From CAYPAV01 sp964408805 (GTDB lineage Bacteria; Pseudomonadota; Alphaproteobacteria; UBA8366), in contig CAYPAV010000009.1 in NCBI GenBank assembly GCA_964408805.1, positions 143,733-207,732 of the forward strand: a DNA stretch of 64,000 nucleotides. The letters are read 5' to 3'. The notes beneath the pieces are model-generated. The model was not told the origin of the DNA, searched no databases, and saw only the letters and a program-made list of their open reading frames with translations. The stretch's first letter is position 1. Each line of letters begins with the position of its first letter. The translations under genes were made by a program, and so were the position numbers. Shown here piece after piece: positions 27,209 to 35,956 of this stretch.

Positions 27209-27868
27209 ATGAAACATCTGACAGCAATCGCCGCGGCCGCCGCCTTGTTGGCGCTGTCGGCACTGCCCGGCCGGGCCGACGTGGCCGCCGGCAAGAAAGC
27301 CTTCGAGGCCAATAAATGCAACGCCTGCCACTACACCGAGGGCCCGGCGAGGGAGAAGGCCATCGCCGACCAACTGGCCAAGAAAGGGCCGGAACTTTGG
27401 TACGCCGGTAGCAAATTCCGGAAGAAATGGCTTGGCGGCTGGCTCAAGGATCCCAAGCCCATTAGGCCGATGGCTTATAACTCGGTGACGGTGAAGAACC
27501 CTGGGAATCACCCAAAGCTCGCGAGCAAGGACACCAAGGCGGTCACCGAATTCCTGATGAGCCTGACCTCGAAGGCGGTCAAATCCGGGGTGATCAAGCC
27601 GAAGAAAAATCCGAAGGGCCGGCTGATCTTTGCCAAGAAGATGCCGTGCAGCGGCTGCCATCAATTCCCGACCAAGAAGAAATACAAGGGCGGCCTGTCC
27701 GCCCCCTCGCTGGTTGGCGCCAAGAAACGGCTCAACCCGGATTGGATCTACGCCTATCTGAAGACGCCGACCGTCTTCAAGCCGGTCAAGGCGATGCCGA
27801 CCTTCGCCGGGCTCCTGCGCGACAAGGACATGAAAGCGGTGGCGGCCTACGTCGCCAACTTCAAGTGA
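27209..27868 (+). CDS. Periplasmic di-heme cytochrome c
   Basis: A 219-residue protein with signal peptide (AAAAALLALSALPGRA, cleaved near residue 24) and two heme sites, KCNACH (about 36) and PCSGCH (about 148). Each domain has a distal Met candidate (RPMAYN, KAMPTFAG). Many Lys-Lys-Gly stretches make it basic, as expected for a soluble carrier that docks to acidic partners. It has no obvious counterpart in module B. It lies 11 bases after the EB_dh gene in the same run. Likely soluble shuttle between complexes. Confidence 0.88.
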   Translation: MKHLTAIAAAAALLALSALPGRADVAAGKKAFEANKCNACHYTEGPAREKAIADQLAKKGPELWYAGSKFRKKWLGGWLKDPKPIRPMAYNSVTVKNPGNHPKLASKDTKAVTEFLMSLTSKAVKSGVIKPKKNPKGRLIFAKKMPCSGCHQFPTKKKYKGGLSAPSLVGAKKRLNPDWIYAYLKTPTVFKPVKAMPTFAGLLRDKDMKAVAAYVANFK

Positions 27869-27884
27869 TCGGGAGGATTGGACA

Positions 27885-28262
27885 ATGATCAAATTGAAGC
27901 ATTCGATTTTCCCGGCCGTCATCCTGTTGACGGCGGCGATGACGATCGCGGGCGCGCCGGCACTCGCCGACACGGCCCAGACCTTCAAGTTTTACTGCGC
28001 CCAATGCCACGGCGTCTCCGGCAAGGGCGACGGGCCGAACGTGACCAAGAACTTCCCCGTCAGCCCGCGCGATTTCACCAATGCCAAGGAGATGAACAAG
28101 CTCTCCGACGCCGACATGAAGAACGTGATCCTGGACGGCGGTCCGTCGGCCAGCAAATCGCCGATGATGCCGCCCTGGGGCAAGACGATCAGCGCCAGCG
28201 ATGTCGATGGGCTGGTGAAACACCTCCGCAAACTCTGCAACTGCAAGGGAAAGCCGGGCTGA
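27885..28262 (+). CDS. Small periplasmic mono-heme cytochrome c
   Basis: A 125-residue cytochrome with signal peptide (residues 1-26, ending ALA-D), heme site YCAQCHG (about 38) and distal Met in SPMMPPWGK. The fold and length fit class I cytochromes of the cbb3/CccA type. RBS GGGAGGA precedes the ATG. It closes the first transcript run; the next ORF is on the opposite strand. Confidence 0.9.
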   Translation: MIKLKHSIFPAVILLTAAMTIAGAPALADTAQTFKFYCAQCHGVSGKGDGPNVTKNFPVSPRDFTNAKEMNKLSDADMKNVILDGGPSASKSPMMPPWGKTISASDVDGLVKHLRKLCNCKGKPG

Positions 28263-28269
28263 GGCCCGC

Positions 28270-28374
28270 CTAGAAAACGAAGTAGTACAGGATCAGGACA
28301 ATGGCGACGGCATTGATGGCCATACCGACAAAGATGAGGGCGTCGCCTGCCGTGAATTTTTTCGGAAACAACAT
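28270..28374 (-). CDS. Candidate 34-residue single-pass membrane peptide
   Basis: A short frame with ATG at 28372-28374 and TAG stop, encoding MLFPKKFTAGDAL followed by one hydrophobic helix ending ILYYFVF. Composition (short charged head, single helix, aromatic end) resembles small accessory subunits of oxidases such as CydX or CcoQ. It lies on the strand opposite to the flanking cytochrome genes, which weakens the case. No clear Shine-Dalgarno is seen. It may be a real small gene or chance. Confidence 0.4.
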   Translation of the reverse strand: MLFPKKFTAGDALIFVGMAINAVAIVLILYYFVF

Positions 28375-28418
28375 ATCCGAGCGATCTAAGCACGGCGCGA
28401 GAACCCTGGGCAATACGG

Positions 28419-28535
28419 ATGGCAAAGATGAGCGATAGAGAGAGCTCCCAAGGTCTTCTCGAATGGGCCGGCCCGGCGCTTTTCACCGCGGTCCTGATCG
28501 GCGTGGTCGCATTCTTTTGGTGGTTCCTGTTTTGA
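28419..28535 (+). CDS. 38-residue single-pass membrane peptide upstream of second CydA-like gene
   Basis: ATG 28419 (or 28428) to TGA 28535. The head MAKMSDRESSQGLLEWAGPA is followed by one hydrophobic helix ending VAFFWWFLF. It precedes a second tiny membrane ORF and the module B CydA-like gene in the same direction. Small single-helix subunits of this size (CydX, CydH) stabilise bd oxidases, so the position fits. Too short for family assignment by eye. Confidence 0.55.
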   Translation: MAKMSDRESSQGLLEWAGPALFTAVLIGVVAFFWWFLF

Positions 28536-28558
28536 GCGGCGGAACGGGAGAGATCTGA

Positions 28559-28675
28559 ATGAAGGACTACGCGGTCCCTTTCGTGATCGGCCTCGCGGTC
28601 TCAGGCTTGGCGTTCTTCGTCATGGACTGGGCGCTCATGAATGCGCAGGGGCTGACCCTGTTCTTCGGTGGATAG
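28559..28675 (+). CDS. 38-residue single-pass membrane peptide directly upstream of second CydA-like gene
   Basis: ATG 28559 to TAG 28675, with GGGAGAG at RBS distance. It encodes one hydrophobic helix (VPFVIGLAVSGLAFFVMDW) and a short tail. The stop is four bases before the CydA-like ATG, whose RBS lies inside this frame, so translation is probably coupled. This is the classical position for a CydX-like small subunit, though on the upstream side. Confidence 0.6.
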   Translation: MKDYAVPFVIGLAVSGLAFFVMDWALMNAQGLTLFFGG

Positions 28676-28679
28676 AACG

Positions 28680-30515
28680 ATGCGGCGCGCCACCACCCTA
28701 TCGATTGCGTCCGTTGCCGTACTGCTGACCGCCGCCGTTCTGTTTGCGGCATTTCCCGTCGAACTTTCCCAATTGGACTGGAACGCCGCAGAGGCCGCCG
28801 AAGCCGAATCCGCGGAACAAACCGGGGCTGCGTACCCGCCGGCACCAAAGCTTACCGGGGCGGATTATCCCAGTGTCGCCGGCGTTAACGCCCGGGTCGC
28901 TGTCTGGCTCGCAGCACAGCTCCATCTTTGGTTCGCGGCCTTCGTGCTCGCGGTACCGATCTTCGTCTTCATCATCGAAGCCATCGGTATGCGCACCCGC
29001 GACCGGCGCTACGACGAGATGGCCTACGAGTTCATCAAGGTCAGCATCACCGCCTATTCGCTGACCGCCATTCTCGGCGGGCTGCTGGTCTTCTTCCTGA
29101 TCATCTTCTATCCGGATCTGTTCCGCTATCTGACGGTCATCTTCAAGGACAGCATGTTTTATTACGCCCTGCTGTTCTTCGCCGAGAGTGCCTGTCTCTA
29201 CATCTATTATTACGGCTGGCACTGGCTGCAGGGCGGTTTCCGGAAATGGGTCCATCTGACCCTGGGGCTGCTGTTGAACGCGGTCGGCACCTTGTTGATG
29301 TTCCTCGCCAACGCCTGGGTGACCTTCATGATGAGCCCGGCCGGCATCGATCCGTCGGGCGCCTTCATGGGCGATGCCTGGGCCGCCATCCACAACCACC
29401 TCTGGAACCCCATCAACCTCCACCGGGTGGTCGCGAACGTCGCCTTCGGCGGCTCCATCGTCGGCGCCTATGCCGCGTACAAGTTCTTAAGTGCTTCCGC
29501 CGAGAGGGAGCGCGCGCATTACGATTGGATGGGCTACAACGCCAACTTCATCGCCATTTCCGCCCTGCTGCCGCTGCCCTTCGCCGGCTATTACCTGACC
29601 ACTGAGATCTATACCTTCAGCCAGCAGATGGGAATCACCCTGATGGGCGGCATCTTCGCCTGGCTTTTCATCATCCAAGCGGTGCTGATCGGCGCACTCT
29701 TCCTGTCGGCCAACTACTATCTCTGGTGTTGCATGGGGCGGAGCGACGGGGGTGCCCGCTACTACAAATACGTCAAGTATCTAGCGATCGTCATCATCGG
29801 CTCGTTCCTGGTCTGGTTCACGCCGCACACCCTGGTGCTCTCGAACGAGGAGTTGAAGGCGCTCGGCGGGCCCTATCACAAGATCATCGGCCCCTTGGGG
29901 ATCATGCCGGCGAAGAACACGGCGGTGAACCTGATGATCCTGACCACCTTCGTCAGTTTTCTCTTCTATCGCCGCGCCAACAAGATTGCGACCGTCTCCT
30001 GGGTCAAGGCGGGGAACGCACTGCAGGCGGCACTGTTTACGGCCGGCGTGATCAACATCTTCATCCTTGGCGTCTATTACGGTTATTTCACCAATACGGT
30101 CTATAAGATCGCGGCCTCGATACCGCAGGTGCTGACGACCTTGGTGATCATCGCGGCCGGCATCACGATCGATGCGGTGATGTATCGCGGGGCGCGCGAA
30201 GTCGCTCCGCTTCGATGGGGACGGGTGCCCGACCGGGCTCAATACGCGCTCTTCCTGTTGGCGGTCTCGTTCACCTGGCTGATGGGGCTGATGGGGTACA
30301 TCCGCTCCGGCATCCGACAGCATTGGCATGTCGTCGACGTCATGCGCGACGCTTCGCCCAACGCCTTCACGCCGACCATGGGTTTCGCCGCCAATGTGGT
30401 CTCGGTGGGCGCCATCCTGTTCCTCTCGATGGTGATCTTCGTGTTCTGGCTGAGCCAGGTCAGCGGCCAGAAGTCGGTACCCGACGGCTATTGGATGAAG
30501 TCGGAGGCGCCATGA
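28680..30515 (+). CDS. CydA-like (cytochrome bd family) membrane protein, module B
   Basis: A 611-residue protein from ATG 28680; GGTGGA lies seven bases upstream. A signal-like helix opens it, then an Ala/Glu-rich stretch (about 40-60) and a polytopic core closely matching the module A protein: AAQLHLWFAAFVLAVP, TFMMSPAGI, ERAHYDWMGYNANFIAISALLPLPFAGYYL, SANYYLWCC. It is about 100 residues shorter than module A. As there, the GRQPW quinol-site motif of true CydA is not found and no cydB follows. It ends in a four-base overlap with a di-heme cytochrome, repeating module A's order. Confidence 0.82.
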   Translation: MRRATTLSIASVAVLLTAAVLFAAFPVELSQLDWNAAEAAEAESAEQTGAAYPPAPKLTGADYPSVAGVNARVAVWLAAQLHLWFAAFVLAVPIFVFIIEAIGMRTRDRRYDEMAYEFIKVSITAYSLTAILGGLLVFFLIIFYPDLFRYLTVIFKDSMFYYALLFFAESACLYIYYYGWHWLQGGFRKWVHLTLGLLLNAVGTLLMFLANAWVTFMMSPAGIDPSGAFMGDAWAAIHNHLWNPINLHRVVANVAFGGSIVGAYAAYKFLSASAERERAHYDWMGYNANFIAISALLPLPFAGYYLTTEIYTFSQQMGITLMGGIFAWLFIIQAVLIGALFLSANYYLWCCMGRSDGGARYYKYVKYLAIVIIGSFLVWFTPHTLVLSNEELKALGGPYHKIIGPLGIMPAKNTAVNLMILTTFVSFLFYRRANKIATVSWVKAGNALQAALFTAGVINIFILGVYYGYFTNTVYKIAASIPQVLTTLVIIAAGITIDAVMYRGAREVAPLRWGRVPDRAQYALFLLAVSFTWLMGLMGYIRSGIRQHWHVVDVMRDASPNAFTPTMGFAANVVSVGAILFLSMVIFVFWLSQVSGQKSVPDGYWMKSEAP

Positions 30516-31324
30516 AAACCTTCTTCAAGGTCGCCGGCTTCAGTCTCCTGATCATCGCTTTTTTCGCGGGATTTTCGAATTTTGGCGTGCCCCGAATTGA
30601 ACCGGCGCCGCCGCCGAGCGAGGAAAAGATCGATCTCGGCGAGATGACCATGGAGCGGTTCGTCGCCCTCGGAGAGAAGGTCTTCAATGGCAAGGGCACC
30701 TGTCCCTTGTGCCATAACAAGCTCGGCGGGCGCGCGCCGATGCTCGATAAGATCGCCGTCATCGCCGCCGAACGCCTCGAGGCGGCCGATTACAAGGGCG
30801 AGGCGGCTGATGTCGAAGGCTATCTCCTCGAATCGTTGATCCAGCCCTCGGCCTATGTGGTCGCGGGCTTCGGCAAGAAAGGCACCGGGGACAAGGTAAG
30901 CCCAATGCCGGATGTCTCGAAGGGCAGTATCGGCCTCGGCGAGCCCGAGATCGCCGCCGTGATCGCCTATCTCCAGGACTTGGCCGGGGTCGAGATCACG
31001 GTCAAGATCCCAAGCGGTGCCGCCGAAACGGAAGAAGACGAAGAGGAGGAGGCCCGCCCACCCTTCAAAACCGCGCTTGAAGCGATCGAGGAGCTCGCTT
31101 GCGTGGCCTGCCACCAATTCGGCGAGGATGAGGTCGATGCCGGCCCCGACCTTCGCAAAATCGGGTCGCTGCGGAGCAAGGACGAACTCAGACATTCGAT
31201 CCTGAATCCCAACGCCAAGATTTCGGTCGGCTTCAAGCCGGATCTCATGCCCAAGGATTACGGCAAGCAGCTCTATGCCCAGGAACTCGAGATGATCGTC
31301 GATTATCTTGCGAGCCGGAAATAG
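30512..31324 (+). CDS. Membrane-anchored di-heme cytochrome c, module B
   Basis: A 270-residue protein from ATG 30512 (overlap with previous stop). N-terminal anchor (about 5-25), heme sites TCPLCH (about 67) and ACVACH (about 202), separated by an acidic Glu-rich linker (EEDEEEEA at about 175). Distal Met candidates lie in VSPMPDVS and KPDLMPKDYG. It corresponds to 23591-24598 in module A in gene position and in the LES-IQPSAYVV / IESMADPGAYVV stretch. Probable electron-transfer subunit of the CydA-like complex. Confidence 0.85.
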   Translation: MKTFFKVAGFSLLIIAFFAGFSNFGVPRIEPAPPPSEEKIDLGEMTMERFVALGEKVFNGKGTCPLCHNKLGGRAPMLDKIAVIAAERLEAADYKGEAADVEGYLLESLIQPSAYVVAGFGKKGTGDKVSPMPDVSKGSIGLGEPEIAAVIAYLQDLAGVEITVKIPSGAAETEEDEEEEARPPFKTALEAIEELACVACHQFGEDEVDAGPDLRKIGSLRSKDELRHSILNPNAKISVGFKPDLMPKDYGKQLYAQELEMIVDYLASRK

Positions 31325-31333
31325 GAGGGCGGG

Positions 31334-32101
31334 ATGAAGACACCCAAACTCCTGCAAGCGGTCCTGGTTTTGGCCGGCGTTTATTTCGGCTTCGTCCTGG
31401 TCTTCGACGTGATCCTGGATCACGTCATCCCCGCCAGCCTTTTGGCGATGTACATGTTCTTCGTGACGGCGGGCGTCTTCATGGTCTTCACTTTCACCGA
31501 GGACGGTACCCGCGAACTGGTGGCCCCGATCAAGGCGCTGGTGGAAGACCCGTCGAGGAAGACGATTCGCAACATCGTCTTTATTCTCGTGCCGCTGCTC
31601 GCCGGCTATCTCACATACGATCGGATCCGGCCCGACTTCGAGGCGCCGCTAGAGCTTCGCACGATTCATCCGGCCCCACCCTCGACCATGAAAGCCTACG
31701 GCAAGCGCTTCGATATCCTGAAGCTGGAGAACCCGTTCCGAAAGTTCGAGAAAGAAGATCCCGCCAAATTCCAAGAATTGATCGGCGAGGGTGCGAAGGT
31801 CTACATCCAGAACTGTCATTTCTGTCACGGCGACAAGCTCGACGGAAAGGGACCCTACGCTGTCGGCCTCAACCCGGTGCCAGCCAATTTTCAGGACGTC
31901 GGCACCATCGCGCAGTTGCAGGAATCCTATCTCTTCTGGCGTATTGTGACCGGCGGCCCCGGCCTGCCAAAGGAAGCGGCGCCGTGGATTTCGTCGATGC
32001 CGGTGTGGCGGGACATCTTGAGCGAGGAGAAGATCTGGAAAGTCATCCTGTTCCTTTACGATTACACCGGTCAGCGGCCGCGTAAGTTCGGGCATGAGTG
32101 A
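31334..32101 (+). CDS. Membrane-anchored mono-heme cytochrome c, module B
   Basis: A 255-residue protein with three hydrophobic helices in the first 100 residues, then one heme site NCHFCHGD (about 162) and GGPGLPKEAAPWISSMPVW with the distal Met. It mirrors 24595-25560 of module A, including the TFTEDGTRELVAPIKAL cytosolic loop (TFSDEYLNEFLDPIKKL in A). RBS GGAGG precedes the ATG. Its end lies ten bases before the next cytochrome's chosen start. Confidence 0.86.
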   Translation: MKTPKLLQAVLVLAGVYFGFVLVFDVILDHVIPASLLAMYMFFVTAGVFMVFTFTEDGTRELVAPIKALVEDPSRKTIRNIVFILVPLLAGYLTYDRIRPDFEAPLELRTIHPAPPSTMKAYGKRFDILKLENPFRKFEKEDPAKFQELIGEGAKVYIQNCHFCHGDKLDGKGPYAVGLNPVPANFQDVGTIAQLQESYLFWRIVTGGPGLPKEAAPWISSMPVWRDILSEEKIWKVILFLYDYTGQRPRKFGHE

Positions 32102-32111
32102 GGGAACCGTG

Positions 32112-33629
32112 ATGCGCACGCTCTATCTCCTCTTGTCCTTGTTATTGCTCTTGGCGGTGCCGGTCCGGGCAGCCGAGGAGGTTGCACGCGGCAAGGCGGT
32201 CTACGACAAGCGCTGCGCCATGTGTCATGGTGCGGAAGGCGAGGGCGACGGCGACGGGGCCGAGCGCCTGATTCCGCCACCCCGCGATTTCTCCGAAGGC
32301 CAATACAAATTCAAGACCACCGGCGCCGACGATCCTGTCCCCAATGATGCGGACCTTATCCGCATGATCCGCGACGGCATGCCGGGAACGGCAATGCCCG
32401 GCTGGAGCGATGTGCTGAGCGAAACCGACATCACCGACCTGATCCACTACATCAAGATCTTTGCCGGGCTGGAGGAGGAAAAACCAAGCCTTCAGATCGA
32501 CTACGGGACCGCGATACCGAGCTCGCCGGAAAGCATCGCCGCAGGCAAGAAGCTCTTCCTCGCGGACGATCGATGCTCGGAATGCCACGGCAAGGACGGA
32601 AAGGGCGACGCGGTCAAGAAACTGAAGGACGATTCCGGGAACCGGACTTGGCCACGGAACCTGACCAAGCCCTGGACCTTCCGCGCCAGCAACGCGCCGA
32701 AGGACATCTTTACCCGCATTTCGCTCGGCATCCCCGGCACTCAGATGCCATCGTTCGCCGACCCGAAAAGCAAGAAAAAATTGACGATCGAGGAACGCTG
32801 GCACATCGCGAATTACGTGACCTCGCTGGCCAAGACCGATCGGGTGGCGCGAGCCGAGAATACGGTCGTCAAGGCGACCCGTCTGGGCGGCGAGTTACCA
32901 AACGGACCGGACGACGCGCGCTGGGAAGGCGCACCGTCGGCGACGTTCCTCCTGGTGCCGCAGATCATCGCCAAGCCACGATTTTTCACGCCGTCGAACG
33001 ACACCATCACGGTACGCGCGTTCTATAACGCGAAGGCGATCGCCCTGCTGCTGGAATGGGACGACCGGACCAAGAGCATCCCCGGCAACGAAGCCGCCGC
33101 CAAGATCGCCGACGAGAATATGCGCGAGGACGCCGTCGCCGTTCAGTTGCCGGTCATCTTGCCGACAGGCTTGGAGAAACCCTATTTCGGCATGGGCGAC
33201 GGCGCGAAGCCGGTCAGCCTTTGGAAGTGGCGGAGCGGCACGACGAAGACACCGCCCGCGGTGGAACTCCTGACGGGGACCGGCCTTGGCAAGCTTGCCA
33301 AACGCGATCTGGCCGAGGCGGGGCTCGCCGGCAAGGCCCGCTACCGAGACGGCACCTGGCAGGTCGTCCTCACGCGTCTGCTGACACCGGCGGAGACGGA
33401 GAACGATCTTGCACTCGAAGAAGGAAAATTTGTCCCGATCGCGTTCTCCGCCTGGGACGGCTCTAACGGCGAAGGCGACAGCGCGCATACGTTGACGACC
33501 TGGTACTGGCTTTTGCTCGCCCCTTCGGCCGGCGCCAAGCCTTATATCGGCGCCTTAGCGGCCGCGGCCTTGATCTTCGCCCTGCTGATCTTCTGGGCAA
33601 GGCGCGCGACATCGAGGGAGGCCGCTTGA
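32112..33629 (+). CDS. Di-heme cytochrome c fused to EB_dh-type heme-b domain, module B
   Basis: A 505-residue protein; ATG 32112 is chosen because GAGGGA sits upstream and a signal peptide (LYLLLSLLLLLAVPVRA) follows directly. Heme c sites are RCAMCHG (about 37) and RCSECHG (about 155). The EB_dh-type domain (about 255-475) has IALLLEWDD and FVPIAFSAWDGSNGE in the same places as module A, and ends in one anchoring helix with a basic tail. The module A copy is about 40 residues longer. The shared four-gene order shows that both sets descend from one duplicated unit. Confidence 0.86.
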   Translation: MRTLYLLLSLLLLLAVPVRAAEEVARGKAVYDKRCAMCHGAEGEGDGDGAERLIPPPRDFSEGQYKFKTTGADDPVPNDADLIRMIRDGMPGTAMPGWSDVLSETDITDLIHYIKIFAGLEEEKPSLQIDYGTAIPSSPESIAAGKKLFLADDRCSECHGKDGKGDAVKKLKDDSGNRTWPRNLTKPWTFRASNAPKDIFTRISLGIPGTQMPSFADPKSKKKLTIEERWHIANYVTSLAKTDRVARAENTVVKATRLGGELPNGPDDARWEGAPSATFLLVPQIIAKPRFFTPSNDTITVRAFYNAKAIALLLEWDDRTKSIPGNEAAAKIADENMREDAVAVQLPVILPTGLEKPYFGMGDGAKPVSLWKWRSGTTKTPPAVELLTGTGLGKLAKRDLAEAGLAGKARYRDGTWQVVLTRLLTPAETENDLALEEGKFVPIAFSAWDGSNGEGDSAHTLTTWYWLLLAPSAGAKPYIGALAAAALIFALLIFWARRATSREAA

Positions 33630-33826
33630 TGCCGACAGCATCTCCCAAGAAGGGCGTTATCCCCCGATTGCTTGGCGTCGGACTCGTCTTCGTCGGCATG
33701 CTCGACAGTATGCTCAACTGGCGGGCCGGATTGGGCACCGACGGATTTTTCATGTTTCTCATTGCGGCCGGCCTGATCGTCTACGCCTTTGGCGCGATCC
33801 GGCGTGAACGGGCCGAAACCAATTGA
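33629..33826 (+). CDS. 65-residue two-helix membrane protein
   Basis: ATG 33629 overlaps the stop of the EB_dh gene by one base (TGATG). Two hydrophobic helices (LLGVGLVFVGMLDSML and FFMFLIAAGLIVYAFGAI) are joined by a short basic loop, with a basic C-terminus. It has no recognised family. Coupling to module B suggests a small subunit or assembly factor of that complex. Module A has no equivalent in this position. Confidence 0.7.
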   Translation: MPTASPKKGVIPRLLGVGLVFVGMLDSMLNWRAGLGTDGFFMFLIAAGLIVYAFGAIRRERAETN

Positions 33827-33847
33827 TTTGCCTAGAGGAGCCGTTTC

Positions 33848-35950
33848 ATGAGTGCGACACCAATCGCCGATAGGGCCGAGAATTCCCAAACAGGCACACC
33901 TCTCCAAGAGGAGACGGTCTCCCTTGGACATTTCCTGGTGGCGTTGGACGCCTCCGAGCACGCCGACCGTGCGCTTACGGAAGCCTTGGCCGTTCTGGGC
34001 CCGGCGAAAGGGCGGGTGACCGGCATTCATGCTTATGCCGCGCGGTTGCACGATGCGCGGTTCCGTCAGATGGAAGGCGGCTTGCCGGAGCGCTATCTCG
34101 AGGAAAAGGAGATGCGCCACCAGCGCGACGTCCATGACGACTTGATCGGCCATGGTCTCAACATCATCAGCGACAGCTATCACGATGTCGCTGAATCCGT
34201 TTGTGGCGAGGCCGGCCTCCCGTTCGACCGCCTGAGCCCGGAGGGAAAGAACTACCGAAAGATCCTGGAGGCGGCTCAAACCGGTGATTTCGAAGTTCTT
34301 GCGCTCGGCGCCATCGGCCTCGGCGCGGTGCCGGGAAGCGTCGTCGGTACCGTTTGCGAACGGGTGGTTCGGCGTTCGCCTATCGATGTGCTGGTGATTC
34401 GCAATTCAGCCCGCGCGATTGCCGACGGACCGATTGTCGTCGGCATCGATGGTTCGGCGAAGTCCTACGGCGTGCTCCGGACCGCCTTCGAACTCGCCGG
34501 CCGGCTGGGCACCGAGGTGCATGCGGTCGCGGCCTACGATCCCTATTACCATTACGTCGCCTTCAACAAGATCGCCGGCGTCCTCAGCGAGGAGGCGGGC
34601 AAGGTTTTCCGCTTCAAGGAACAGGAGGCGCTGCACGAGGAGTTGATCGACGACGGCATCGCCAAGATCTACCAATCCCACCTCGAGGTCGCCCGCAAGA
34701 TCGCCTCCGAGAACGGCGTCGAACTGACGACCAAGCTGCTCGACGGCAAGGCCTACAAGGTCGTCGCCGAATACTTGACCGAAGTCGATGCCGGCCTGCT
34801 GATGGTCGGCAAGACTGGGGTCCATGCCGATGCCGAACTCGATATCGGCGGCAATGCCGAGAACCTTCTCCGGATGGCGCCGTGCCATATCTGGCTCGGC
34901 CAGACGACCCATGTGCCGCCCATGGAAGTGATCGCCGACGAAACCATCTCCTGGAGCCACGAGGCCGAAGAATTCCTCGGTCGCGCACCTGACTTCGTCC
35001 AGGGCATGGCGCGGAAAGCGGTACTCCGCTTCGCCCAGGAGAAGGGCCATACCTTCATCACCGCCGATATCGTCGAGGAGGTCGCCTATCAACTCATGCC
35101 GGGCCGGGGCAAGAAATTCGACACGCCGGAGATCGAGCCGCTTGAATGGAACGACGAGGCCCGCGCCCTCATGGATCGCGTGACAGATCCGACGGTGGCC
35201 AATGGCATTCGCCTCCGTGCGGAAAAACGCGCTCGGGTGGAGGGTGCAACGAAGGTGTCGCCCGACCACGTAACGCCTTTCCTTGGATCGGATGCGAACA
35301 AGACTCGGAGCTGGTCGGCGGCCGCCCTCGCGCGTCTGACGCGGGTCCCGGAAGCCATGCGCGACGCCGCCCGAGCACGTGTCGAAACCGTGGCGGCGGA
35401 ACGGGACGTGGACGAGATCACGCTTGAGATCGCCGAGGCCGGCCTCGCTCTTGCGCGGGAGGCCATGAAGGCGGCCGTCGAGGAAGGCGAGACCAAATTC
35501 GTCTGTCCCTTTGCCGCCAAGAGCAAGGCCAAGAAAGCCGCCGCCGCGGCGCCTGAACTTCGATGGACGGAAGAGGCCGAGGCGCGGATGGCGCGCATCC
35601 CCGAGGGCTTCATGCGCGATATGACCCGCCAACGCGTCGAGACCTTTGCCGAACGCAACGGCGTCACCGAGATCACGCCGCAGCTGATCGAGGAGAAATA
35701 CGCCGAGTGGGGTGCGGGCTCGGCCAAACAAAAACGGAAGCTGCCGTGGGACGAAGCGGCGCTGGCGCGTATCGAACGGATACCCGATTTCGTACGCGGC
35801 ATGGTCAGCTTGGAGATCGAACGTTGTGCCCGCGAGATGGGGAGCACGACCGTCACCGAGGCCGCCGTCGACAAGGCAAGCGCCATGTGGGGTAAGGCCG
35901 GCGCCTTCCATTCCGACATGAAACCCAATCTCTACAAAGGTGAGGAGTAA
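33848..35950 (+). CDS. Tandem universal-stress-protein domains plus five PCP_red repeats
   Basis: A 700-residue soluble protein. Two Usp/ROSSMANN-type domains cover about 25-185 and 195-355 (HFLVALDASEHADRAL; PIVVGIDGSAKSYGVL). The rest contains five copies of a ~52-residue unit at about 367-418, 431-482, 486-537, 571-622 and 632-683. Each starts with a [LS]xWs/teeAexxLxRip pattern and continues with a helix rich in Arg and Glu. The unit matches the PCP_red domain found at the C-terminus of the dark-operative protochlorophyllide reductase B subunit. No protochlorophyllide genes are present. Together with the next two genes it suggests tetrapyrrole handling or Fe-S sensing. The role is unknown. 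Confidence 0.83.
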   Translation: MSATPIADRAENSQTGTPLQEETVSLGHFLVALDASEHADRALTEALAVLGPAKGRVTGIHAYAARLHDARFRQMEGGLPERYLEEKEMRHQRDVHDDLIGHGLNIISDSYHDVAESVCGEAGLPFDRLSPEGKNYRKILEAAQTGDFEVLALGAIGLGAVPGSVVGTVCERVVRRSPIDVLVIRNSARAIADGPIVVGIDGSAKSYGVLRTAFELAGRLGTEVHAVAAYDPYYHYVAFNKIAGVLSEEAGKVFRFKEQEALHEELIDDGIAKIYQSHLEVARKIASENGVELTTKLLDGKAYKVVAEYLTEVDAGLLMVGKTGVHADAELDIGGNAENLLRMAPCHIWLGQTTHVPPMEVIADETISWSHEAEEFLGRAPDFVQGMARKAVLRFAQEKGHTFITADIVEEVAYQLMPGRGKKFDTPEIEPLEWNDEARALMDRVTDPTVANGIRLRAEKRARVEGATKVSPDHVTPFLGSDANKTRSWSAAALARLTRVPEAMRDAARARVETVAAERDVDEITLEIAEAGLALAREAMKAAVEEGETKFVCPFAAKSKAKKAAAAAPELRWTEEAEARMARIPEGFMRDMTRQRVETFAERNGVTEITPQLIEEKYAEWGAGSAKQKRKLPWDEAALARIERIPDFVRGMVSLEIERCAREMGSTTVTEAAVDKASAMWGKAGAFHSDMKPNLYKGEE

Positions 35951-35956
35951 CGGCGT

